32,145 nt of DNA from Clostridiales bacterium UBA2432 (GTDB lineage: Bacteria; Bacillota; Clostridia; Lachnospirales; Vallitaleaceae): assembly GCA_002342805.1 (NCBI GenBank), contig DDQW01000024.1, positions 1 to 32,145 on the forward strand, read 5' to 3'. The notes beneath the pieces were generated by a model. It was not told the origin of the DNA. It did no database searches and worked only from the letters and a program-made list of their open reading frames with translations. Positions 25,979 through 32,145 of this stretch are shown here, one piece after another; the stretch's first letter is position 1, and each line of letters starts with the position of its first letter. The translations under genes and the position numbers were made by a program.

Positions 25979-27004
25979 ATGAAAATACTCATGTTTGGTC
26001 CGGGAAGAAAAGTTAAAGGCGGAATATCAACTGTGGTTAATCTGTATTTTTCGGATTGGGACTTTGAAGGTTTTCCGATGAAATATATATCGACAATGGA
26101 AGATGGAAGGAAGATAAAGAAAACTTTTGTGTTTTTTTTAGCAATGGTAAAGGCTGTTTTTATAATGCCTTTTTATGATTTGATTCATCTACATATGGCA
26201 TCAAATAACAGTTTTAACCGAAAGCGATACCTTTACATGCTTGCAAAGGTGTATAATAAAAAAGTGGTTATTCATTTACATGGGGCTGAGTTTATGCAGT
26301 TCTATCAATTTTCCAAACCGACAAAGCAGAAACAAATTCGTGAAGTTTTTGATGGTGCACATGGCATTATTGCATTATCAGAACAGTGGAAAACAAACAT
26401 TCAAACGTTTACAGATACACCCATTCAGGTGATTTATAATGCGGTGCGACTTCCAAGAAGTGTTCAACCTAAAAAAAATAAGAATATATGCTTTTTAGGA
26501 CGGATTGGCGAACGAAAAGGAGTTTTTGATTTGTTAGAAGTTATTCAACGACTAAATATGGAGTATCAGGATTATGAAGTATTTATTGGAGGCGATGGAG
26601 ATATTGAGCGAATGAATACTTATATCCAAGCACATAAACTCCATAATGTCCATTATGTGGGATGGATTGGGGGAGAGAAAAAAGAAGCGTTGTTAAGAGA
26701 TTGCGCTATATTTGCATTACCGTCGAGCAATGAAGGCTTACCGATGGCATTGCTTGAAGCGATGTCATATGGGTGCATTCCCATATCAACATATGTAGGT
26801 GGGATACCGGAAGTTATTGACCATGAAAAAAACGGGTTTTTAATGCAAGCAAAAGATCAAGAAAAATTATACACTATTTTAAAGAATATTATGAATAATG
26901 GGTATGATTTGCCAAAAATGAGTAAACGCGCTAGACTAAGTATAGAGAATAAATATAGTTTGCCAAATTCTATTAAAAAGTTATATGCTTTTTATCAACA
27001 CTGA
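25979..27004 (+). CDS. Glycosyltransferase family 4 protein
   Basis: This 341-aa GT4 enzyme begins MKILMFGPGRKVKGGISTVV and has HLHGAEFMQFYQ, NICFLGRIGERKGVFDLLE and SNEGLPMALLEAMSYGCIP with the E-x7-E pair intact. I chose ATG 25979. An in-frame ATG at 25943 lies inside the preceding gene and would add residues outside the family's N-terminus. The ribosome binding site is weak, consistent with coupling to the gene ending at 25974. It is the last glycosyltransferase before the lyase genes. Confidence 0.88.
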   Translation: MKILMFGPGRKVKGGISTVVNLYFSDWDFEGFPMKYISTMEDGRKIKKTFVFFLAMVKAVFIMPFYDLIHLHMASNNSFNRKRYLYMLAKVYNKKVVIHLHGAEFMQFYQFSKPTKQKQIREVFDGAHGIIALSEQWKTNIQTFTDTPIQVIYNAVRLPRSVQPKKNKNICFLGRIGERKGVFDLLEVIQRLNMEYQDYEVFIGGDGDIERMNTYIQAHKLHNVHYVGWIGGEKKEALLRDCAIFALPSSNEGLPMALLEAMSYGCIPISTYVGGIPEVIDHEKNGFLMQAKDQEKLYTILKNIMNNGYDLPKMSKRARLSIENKYSLPNSIKKLYAFYQH

Positions 27005-27027
27005 TCTAATTTAGGAGTCGATTAGTC

Positions 27028-28110
27028 ATGAAAGTAGTATTTATGATTGCGGTTGGAATAATGACATTGTTTAATATCAATATGTCAAAAATAAAAGAAA
27101 AATGGGATTTTGCGCTAGAACAAGCGACGATAAATGATGCAAATATTAATAATCTATTACTATCAAATCAAACACCAGAAGAAAAGCAAGTATTAGCACG
27201 TCGAATCATGTCTTGGCAGTTAGATAATGGGGGATGGTCAAAAGACATGCCTGAAATTTACGAACGAGAATGGAATAAACGAGAAGATAAGGCGAAATAT
27301 TATCAAATGGACAAAAAAACACCTTTAGGGACAATTGATAATGACGCAACAGTACAAGAAATATATGTACTTTCTCAGATTTATAAAGATGTAACAAAAA
27401 ATAACATAAAAACATCTGTTCTTAATGGGCTTGAGTTTTTATTAGAAATGCAATATGAATCCGGTGCGTTTCCACAGGTATATCCAAAACAAGATTCTAC
27501 ACATTCCTTATATGAAAATATGGGTACGTTTAATGATGATGCAACAGTTAGGGTGCTATCACTTTTTCAAAAAGTATATTATCAGTTACCGCCATTTGAT
27601 ACGAATTTAGTTGAAGAAGAAATTCGACAACGGATTCAAGGAGCTTATTTAAAAGGAATTGATTATATCCTAGAGTCCCAGATTGTTGTTGATGGTGAGT
27701 TGACCGGTTGGTGTGCGCAACACGACCCGTTTAATTATGAGCCCGTTGCAGGTCGTCCTTTTGAGCCAATGTCGATATCTGGTCAAGAATCTGTTTTAAT
27801 TGCTAAATTTTTACAAACTGTTTGGCCAAGAACACAACGGATTCAAGATTCTATTGATGGATTTGTGAATTGGTTAGAAAAAGTTGCGGTAGAAGATGTC
27901 AAGTATTATCGCTATCCAGTTGATGGCAAGCACTTTGTTAAGACACCGGGAAAGTTAATGTGGTATCGATTCTATGAAATAGGAACGAATAGAGCCCTTT
28001 TTGGAGACTCAGATGGAAGTATTTACTACTCTATTGAAGAGCTTAGCTTAGAAAGGCGTCAAAATTATGGATACGCAGGTGATTGGGGTAGAATTCTAGT
28101 GAGTAGGTGA
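27028..28110 (+). CDS. PL10 pectate-lyase family protein, copy 1
   Basis: This 360-aa protein has a hydrophobic N-terminus (residues 3-18, signal peptide or N-terminal anchor) and a complete PL10 domain from about residue 55. Motifs are SWQLDNGGWSKD (62-73), LGTIDNDATV (100-109), GAFPQVYP (146-153), TFNDDA (167-172), WCAQHDP (228-234), FEPMSISGQES (245-255) and WYRFYEIGTNR (312-322). The last holds the Arg I take as the family's catalytic base. PL10 enzymes cut uronate polymers by beta-elimination; pectate is the known substrate. It ends the glycosyltransferase run and is 8 nt from copy 2. It keeps the canonical active-site loops best of the three paralogues. Confidence 0.85.
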   Translation: MKVVFMIAVGIMTLFNINMSKIKEKWDFALEQATINDANINNLLLSNQTPEEKQVLARRIMSWQLDNGGWSKDMPEIYEREWNKREDKAKYYQMDKKTPLGTIDNDATVQEIYVLSQIYKDVTKNNIKTSVLNGLEFLLEMQYESGAFPQVYPKQDSTHSLYENMGTFNDDATVRVLSLFQKVYYQLPPFDTNLVEEEIRQRIQGAYLKGIDYILESQIVVDGELTGWCAQHDPFNYEPVAGRPFEPMSISGQESVLIAKFLQTVWPRTQRIQDSIDGFVNWLEKVAVEDVKYYRYPVDGKHFVKTPGKLMWYRFYEIGTNRALFGDSDGSIYYSIEELSLERRQNYGYAGDWGRILVSR

Positions 28111-28118
28111 TATTTTTA

Positions 28119-29291
28119 ATGAATCGATCCAGAATAAAAATAATACTACTACTTCTATACATTGTGAATACAATGTTTTCGAGTCAAAGTGTCATTATGG
28201 GGAGTAAAACAGAAGAACTAATAGAAACGGCGACATATATCATGTCATGGCAACTTGATAACGGTGGATGGACAAAAGATAAACCTGAGATTTACACCCG
28301 ATTATGGAATGGAACAGAAGATAAGGCGAGATACTATCAACAAGATGGTGTAACACCACTTGGGACAATTGACAACGGTGCAACGGTTTATGAATTAGAA
28401 ATTCTTGCTAAGACCTATGATCAAACGCGTAATCCTATCATTAAAGAAAGTTTTTTAAGGGGTGTTGAATTTCTTCTCACAATGCAATATGAATCAGGAG
28501 GATTTCCGCAGGTATATCCAAGACAAGACACAGAAGTTTCTTTATATGAGAATATGGTTACTTTCAATGATCAGGCGATGATTAATGTCATGTATTTGTT
28601 TCGTAAAATTATGTACCAGGAGGTATATTACGGAGATGAACTGATTGATGAATATCTACGTATTCGAGTAGAAGATGCATACTATAGAGGGGTTGAATAC
28701 ATATTAGCTTCTCAAATTCGAGTTGATGGTCAACTGACAGTATGGGGAGGGCAACATGATCCGAATACCTACGAAACTGTTCAAGGGCGTATATTTGAGC
28801 CTGAATCATTAATTAGTAAAGAATCCATTGAGATAATAAATTTTTTGGAAACAACAGAGCCTAAGACATCTTCAATTGAAGAGAGTATTTATGCAGCAAA
28901 GAACTGGGTAAAGCATGTTGTAGTTGAAAATACCCGATATGAGAGATATGGAATTGATGGTGAATACTTTATTCATAGTCCTGGGCATCTTACCTGGTAT
29001 CGCTTTTATGAAATTGGGACAAACAAACCTTTGTTTGCGGATACTGACGGAACAATCACACATGATATTTTAGAACTTAGTTTAGAACGAAGACATGGAT
29101 ATGGATGGGGTGGGTCTTGGGGAAAAGATATTTATTATGAAGAAATAGATGATTTTGATGTGACCACAAGAGAGAAAAGACATAACTTATACATAAATAT
29201 TTTCATTGGCTTGTTAAGTGGGACTTTGGTACTAGTAATACTTAGGAAAAAAGCCTTAAAGAAAAAAAGAAAAATTAGGACTAAGGGGTAG
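28119..29291 (+). CDS. PL10 pectate-lyase family protein, copy 2, membrane-anchored
   Basis: This 390-aa protein has an N-terminal signal segment (about residues 5-25), a PL10 domain (SWQLDNGGWTKD, LGTIDNGATV, GGFPQVYP, TFNDQA, WGGQHDP, WYRFYEIGTNK), and a C-terminal membrane segment at about 357-375. The membrane segment is followed by a Lys/Arg-rich tail. This places the lyase outside the cell, tethered to the membrane. The loop WCAQHD of copy 1 is WGGQHD here and SISGQES has become SLISKES, so substrate or activity may differ. I chose ATG 28119 with AGGTGAT about 7 nt upstream, rather than the GTG at 28107. It is the last gene before the riboswitch promoter, and no clear terminator follows. 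Confidence 0.85.
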   Translation: MNRSRIKIILLLLYIVNTMFSSQSVIMGSKTEELIETATYIMSWQLDNGGWTKDKPEIYTRLWNGTEDKARYYQQDGVTPLGTIDNGATVYELEILAKTYDQTRNPIIKESFLRGVEFLLTMQYESGGFPQVYPRQDTEVSLYENMVTFNDQAMINVMYLFRKIMYQEVYYGDELIDEYLRIRVEDAYYRGVEYILASQIRVDGQLTVWGGQHDPNTYETVQGRIFEPESLISKESIEIINFLETTEPKTSSIEESIYAAKNWVKHVVVENTRYERYGIDGEYFIHSPGHLTWYRFYEIGTNKPLFADTDGTITHDILELSLERRHGYGWGGSWGKDIYYEEIDDFDVTTREKRHNLYINIFIGLLSGTLVLVILRKKALKKKRKIRTKG

Positions 29292-29315
29292 AAAACTGCC
29301 AACATATGAACCCTT

Positions 29316-29337
29316 TGAACAAAGCGTGAACAAAGCG
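29316..29337 (+). repeat. Tandem 11-bp direct repeat upstream of the riboswitch promoter
   Basis: TGAACAAAGCG occurs twice in a row (29316-29326, 29327-29337). The period is one DNA helical turn and the pair ends 20 nt before the -35, a position typical of an activator site. Confidence 0.55.
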
Positions 29338-29343
29338 TTAAAA

Positions 29344-29376
29344 GAGTGGCTGGCCTATTTACGAGGACCGCCACTC
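29344..29376. promoter_or_regulatory. Inverted repeat embracing the -35 region
   Basis: GAGTGGC (29344-29350) pairs with GCCACTC (29370-29376), and the stem extends imperfectly inward (GG 29352-29353 with CC 29368-29369). It surrounds the -35 box and has no T-tract, so it looks more like an operator than a terminator for the upstream operon. Confidence 0.5.
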
Positions 29377-29386
29377 ATGCTATAAT
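29358..29386 (+). promoter_or_regulatory. Promoter of the riboswitch-controlled PL10 gene
   Basis: The -35 TTTACG (29358-29363), 17-nt spacer and perfect -10 TATAAT (29381-29386) preceded by TGC predict a start near 29393. That gives a leader of about 325 nt, which contains both aptamers. Confidence 0.75.
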
Positions 29387-29421
29387 ATGCATGTAGTCAA
29401 GTACTTCGTATTTAACAACTT

Positions 29422-29498
29422 CAACTGATAAAGGCAAACTTATTGAAAAGTAAGGACGCAAAACTATAGGACCTTCCGATGGATGGTAGCCAGTTGCC
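29422..29498 (+). promoter_or_regulatory. Cyclic di-GMP-I (GEMM-I) riboswitch, first of a tandem pair
   Basis: The aptamer shows GGCAAAC, a stem CTTATT/AGTAAG capped by a GAAA tetraloop, then GGACGCAAA, the tetraloop-receptor segment CTATAGG, and a second stem ACCTTCC/GGATGGT (29471-29477/29481-29487, one T-T mismatch). It closes with GTAGCCAGTTGCC. These are the conserved blocks of the GEMM-I family, which binds cyclic di-GMP. Seven T residues at 29507-29513 follow, hinting at a terminator platform, but I found no strong competing hairpin. Confidence 0.9.
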
Positions 29499-29550
29499 AA
29501 ATGGAGTTTTTTTGTTGTCAAATACACGTATTAATGTTTAGAAACAAAAC

Positions 29551-29580
29551 AACACTCTTTCATAAAGGATCAAGAGAGTT
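29551..29580 (+). other. Hairpin between the two aptamers
   Basis: A stem pairs 29551-29559 with 29572-29580 (one A-A mismatch) with a 12-nt loop. It has no T-tract and probably acts as a spacer stem or part of an expression platform. Confidence 0.4.
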
Positions 29581-29590
29581 CAACGAACTT

Positions 29591-29668
29591 CAACTGATAA
29601 AGGCAAACTTACTGAAAAGTAAGGACGCAAAGCTATAGGGTCTCCCATTAGGGTGGTAGCCAGTTTCC
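29591..29668 (+). promoter_or_regulatory. Cyclic di-GMP-I (GEMM-I) riboswitch, second of a tandem pair
   Basis: It has the same blocks as the first aptamer: GGCAAAC, stem CTTACT/AGTAAG with GAAA loop, GGACGCAAAG, CTATAGG, then stem 29640-29646/29651-29657. That stem keeps pairing although its sequence changed: three pairs differ from copy 1 (A-T to G-T, C-G to T-G, T-A to C-G), with the T-T mismatch retained. The closing segment AGTTTCC matches GGCAAACT less well than in copy 1. The ribosome binding site TAGGAGG lies 40 nt downstream, so control of translation or termination are both possible. Confidence 0.88.
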
Positions 29669-29719
29669 AAAGAGAATGTTTTGTTTTCGATTATTCGATT
29701 AGGACTTAGGAGGTCTTTT

Positions 29720-32145
29720 ATGAAACGGTTTATAGTAGCGATTTTAGTTTTATTTATGGCAGTGAATCTTGTGAGTGTACCAGTAGAAGCAGGAACTGAA
29801 AGCCTGCAAGTGGCAAAATATATTATGTCTTGGCAATTAGACAATGGTGGTTGGTCTAAGGATAAACCTGAGATATTTACGAGATATTGGAATGGAACAG
29901 AAAATAAAGCCAAGTATTATCAGCGCGATGGTGTGACACCGCTTGGAACCATTGATAATAATGCAACAGTATCACAACTTGAGTATTTAGCGGCTGTATA
30001 TAACGATACACGTGATTCGGAAGTTAAAGCTTCAATTATTAAAGGATTTGAATTTTTATTGAAAATGCAATATTCGTCAGGTGGTTTTCCACAAGTATAC
30101 CCAGAGCAACAGGCTGCAGGATCTGTATATGAAAATGATGCAACATTTAATGATAATGCAACTGTGAATGTTCTTACGCTTTACAAAAGTGTATTAGATA
30201 AAGAGAGTCAATATAATAACGGATTAATTAGTTCTACATTATATAATAAGATTCAAGATTCATTTGATCGTGGTGTGGATTTTATATTGAAGGCTCAAGT
30301 AGAAGTTAATGGCGTCAAAACAGTATGGGGAGGGCAACATAATCCTTATACGTATGAAACAACAAAAGGACGCTCTTTTGAACCGGTTTCCTTAATTAGT
30401 CAAGAGTCAGCAAAAATTGTTGAGTTTTTAGAATCACTAAATAGTTCAGATTCGAGAATAAGAGAAAGCATCCTTTCAGCAAAAATTTGGTTTCATGAGA
30501 CTGTTTTAGAAGATGTAAAATATGTAAGAGACGGAGTTAACGGAGAATATTTTATATCTTCACCGGGAACAAGAACCTGGTATCGATTTTATGAAATCGG
30601 AACAAATAGAGGAATTTTTGGAGATAGAGATGGATCAGTATCCTATGATATTCATGATATTAGTTTGGAACGAATATTAGGTTATGGTTGGGCTGGAACT
30701 TGGGGAAAAACAATATACTACGCAGCTTCTCTAGATGATTATACGAGAGAGCTTGTTACACTTAATCCAAGTATAGAAGAGCCAGTAGTTGAAGAACCGG
30801 TAGTTGAAGAACCGGTAGTTGAAGAAGAGGGTAATGACGATTATTTTTTTAATCAAGGTGAGTGGATAGCAAGAGGAAACAGTTATATTGATGGAAATGG
30901 TTTTCACTTTATAGAAAGTGGTGAAGATACTATCCAATCACCAATTCTTAATTCAGTTAATAAAGGTGATCGAGTTACAATAGAATTAGAAATAACAAAT
31001 ACTGACAGAACATCAAGTATATTAGTTTTGAATAATGAAGGTTTGCGTTCTGAAAACTCAGAATGGCAAATAGGTTACGGTATCAAAACTCGAACATTAA
31101 GTTTTGATGTAAATGCAGACTATGCAGACTTGGATAAATACTTAGCTTTCAAAATTGATGGTGGTCAAAACGGCGAATCAATTGATGTAGGATATATTGA
31201 AATCTATGTAAATGGCGAAAAACAAGTATTTGAAGAAGAGCCGGTTATAGAAGAGCCAGTAGTTGAAGAACCCGTTGAAGAAGAGCCAGTAGTTGAAGAA
31301 CCAGTTATAGAAGAGCCGGTTGTTGAAGAACCGGTAGTTGAAGCAGGAACACTTGTGTTTACACAAGGCTCAGATGAATCATATATATATGACGATTTTG
31401 AAGCATTGAATGTTGGAGATACAGTAATCATAGACATGGATATAATTGAAGCAAAGACGTCAAACGGTAACCTCGTGTTAACGAATACGGGACTAAGAAG
31501 TGATAAATCAGAATGGATAATCGGTAATGGTGTAAAATCAAAACACATAGAATTTACAGTGACAGAAGAATTTAGTAATAGCGATCAGTATTTAGAATTT
31601 ATTATAGCAGGCGGGCAAGCAGGCGACTATATTGTTATTGACAAGCTAAGTATTAACTTTGATCGAGTGATAATCGAAGAGCCAGTTGTCGAAGAACCAG
31701 TTGTCGAAGAGCCAGTTATAGAAGAGCCGGTTGTTGAAGAACCAGTTGTCGAAGAACCAGTTGTTGAAGAACCGGTAGTTGAAGCAGGAACACTTGTGTT
31801 TACACAAGGCTCAGATGAATCATATATATATGACGATTTTGAAGCAGTGAATGTTGGAGATACAGTAATCATAGACATGGATATAATTGAAGCAAAGACG
31901 TCAAACGGTAACCTCGTGTTAACGAATACGGGACTAAGAAGTGATAAATCAGAATGGATAATCGGTAATGGCGTAAAATCAAAACACATAGAATTTACAG
32001 TGACAGAAGAATTTAGTAATAGCGATCAGTATTTAGAGTTTATTATAGCAGACGGGCAAGCAGGCGACTATATTGTTATTGACAAGCTAAGTATTAACTT
32101 TGATCGAGTGATAATCGAAGAGCCAGTTGTTGAAGAGCCAGTTGT
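29720..32145 (+). CDS. Secreted modular PL10 lyase-family protein, copy 3 (3' end outside window)
   Basis: The frame is open from 29720 to the window edge, at least 808 residues with no stop. A signal peptide (residues 1-24, cleavage likely after PVEA) precedes a PL10 domain (about 30-345): SWQLDNGGWSKD, LGTIDNNATV, GGFPQVYP, TFNDNA, WGGQHNP, WYRFYEIGTNR. Then come a Glu-Pro-Val linker (352-370), a beta-rich module (about 372-504), a second linker (505-540), a second module in a 147-residue unit (541-687, with its own linker), and a near-identical unit from 688 on. The modules could bind carbohydrate or cell wall; this is inferred. AGGAGG precedes the ATG, behind two cyclic di-GMP riboswitches. 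No anchor is visible, as the C terminus is missing. Confidence 0.85.
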   Translation, partial: MKRFIVAILVLFMAVNLVSVPVEAGTESLQVAKYIMSWQLDNGGWSKDKPEIFTRYWNGTENKAKYYQRDGVTPLGTIDNNATVSQLEYLAAVYNDTRDSEVKASIIKGFEFLLKMQYSSGGFPQVYPEQQAAGSVYENDATFNDNATVNVLTLYKSVLDKESQYNNGLISSTLYNKIQDSFDRGVDFILKAQVEVNGVKTVWGGQHNPYTYETTKGRSFEPVSLISQESAKIVEFLESLNSSDSRIRESILSAKIWFHETVLEDVKYVRDGVNGEYFISSPGTRTWYRFYEIGTNRGIFGDRDGSVSYDIHDISLERILGYGWAGTWGKTIYYAASLDDYTRELVTLNPSIEEPVVEEPVVEEPVVEEEGNDDYFFNQGEWIARGNSYIDGNGFHFIESGEDTIQSPILNSVNKGDRVTIELEITNTDRTSSILVLNNEGLRSENSEWQIGYGIKTRTLSFDVNADYADLDKYLAFKIDGGQNGESIDVGYIEIYVNGEKQVFEEEPVIEEPVVEEPVEEEPVVEEPVIEEPVVEEPVVEAGTLVFTQGSDESYIYDDFEALNVGDTVIIDMDIIEAKTSNGNLVLTNTGLRSDKSEWIIGNGVKSKHIEFTVTEEFSNSDQYLEFIIAGGQAGDYIVIDKLSINFDRVIIEEPVVEEPVVEEPVIEEPVVEEPVVEEPVVEEPVVEAGTLVFTQGSDESYIYDDFEAVNVGDTVIIDMDIIEAKTSNGNLVLTNTGLRSDKSEWIIGNGVKSKHIEFTVTEEFSNSDQYLEFIIADGQAGDYIVIDKLSINFDRVIIEEPVVEEPV
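30773..30830 (+). repeat. Glu-Glu-Pro-Val-Val linker repeat 1
   Basis: Three units of a 15-bp period encode EEPVV between the PL10 domain and the first beta module. Acidic proline-rich linkers of this kind are extended and flexible. Confidence 0.85.
31232..31339 (+). repeat. Glu-Glu-Pro-Val-Val linker repeat 2
   Basis: About seven EEPV(V/I) units with two irregular ones separate the first beta module from the first 441-bp repeat. Confidence 0.85.
31340..31780 (+). repeat. 441-bp in-frame repeat, unit A
   Basis: This unit encodes 147 residues beginning EAGTLVFTQGSDESYIYDDF and ending in a seven-unit EEPV(V/I) linker (from 31676). It is almost identical to unit B that follows directly. Single-base differences include GCATTG versus GCAGTG near 31405 and GGTGTA versus GGCGTA near 31530. 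Confidence 0.9.
31781..32145 (+). repeat. 441-bp in-frame repeat, unit B (truncated by window end)
   Basis: It matches unit A with only about four substitutions over the domain-coding part, including GCAGGCGGG to GCAGACGGG near 32050. The next EEPVV linker starts at 32117. More units may follow outside the window. Confidence 0.88.

Noticed and set aside
29344..29376. Terminator of the exopolysaccharide operon
   Set aside because: The stem is good but no T-tract follows, and it overlaps a promoter.
31204..31989. Minus-strand frames rich in TGSSTTGSS
   Set aside because: They are the antisense of the EEPVV codon repeats and lack independent support.
30773..32145. Possible CRISPR array suggested by short regular repeats
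   Set aside because: The 15-bp units are contiguous, in frame, and encode EEPVV; there are no unique spacers and no cas genes.
27028..32145. PL10 genes as plant-pectin utilisation genes
   Set aside because: There are no uptake or uronate catabolism genes nearby, and two of them sit in the exopolysaccharide operon; a role in the cell's own matrix is more likely, though not proven.

Overview
The window looks like a chromosomal segment of an AT-rich, low-GC Gram-positive bacterium, most likely a member of the Clostridia (Bacillota). The signs are strong AGGAGG-type ribosome binding sites, a clostripain-family protease, a CpsB/CpsC/CpsD-type tyrosine phospho-relay for polysaccharide export, GEMM-I (cyclic di-GMP-I) riboswitches, and tRNA genes that do not encode CCA. 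I cannot name the genus from sequence alone.

Layout. Positions 20-514 hold five tRNA genes (Trp, Asp, Pro, Val, Met) with an internal promoter and an intrinsic terminator. Positions 555-679 hold an unexplained, densely base-paired element with a three-way junction. A short operon follows (DUF2156 protein, GNAT acetyltransferase, galU), ended by a hairpin shared with a convergent nicotinamidase-like gene. Next come manC (GDP-mannose supply), a large membrane-anchored clostripain-family protease on the opposite strand, and rfbC.

From a TTGACA/TATAAT promoter at 9002-9031 a run of 18 closely spaced or overlapping plus-strand genes extends to 29291. I read it as one exopolysaccharide operon: CpsB phosphatase, an unassigned SAF-domain oxidoreductase, rfbB, rfbA, CpsC, CpsD, Wzx flippase, pyruvyltransferase, Wzy polymerase, five glycosyltransferases, a heparinase II/III-like protein, an AlgD-like GDP-mannose 6-dehydrogenase, and two pectate-lyase family 10 (PL10) proteins. 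A separate promoter with an inverted repeat and an 11-bp tandem repeat then drives a leader with two tandem cyclic di-GMP-I riboswitches. That leader precedes a third, large modular PL10 protein, which runs off the right edge.

How the genes work together (inference). ManC and the AlgD-like enzyme would supply GDP-mannuronate, GalU UDP-glucose, and RfbA/B/C a dTDP-4-keto-rhamnose intermediate. The glycosyltransferases and pyruvyltransferase build a lipid-linked repeat, Wzx/Wzy export and polymerise it, and CpsB/C/D tune chain length. Four lyase-like proteins of different predicted location (no signal peptide, short secreted or N-anchored, C-terminally membrane-anchored, large modular secreted) could cut or remodel the uronate-containing polymer. 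The largest is under cyclic di-GMP riboswitch control, so the cell may couple the biofilm second messenger to cutting or binding its own matrix. RmlD, a phosphomannomutase and an initiating phosphoglycosyltransferase are not in the window.
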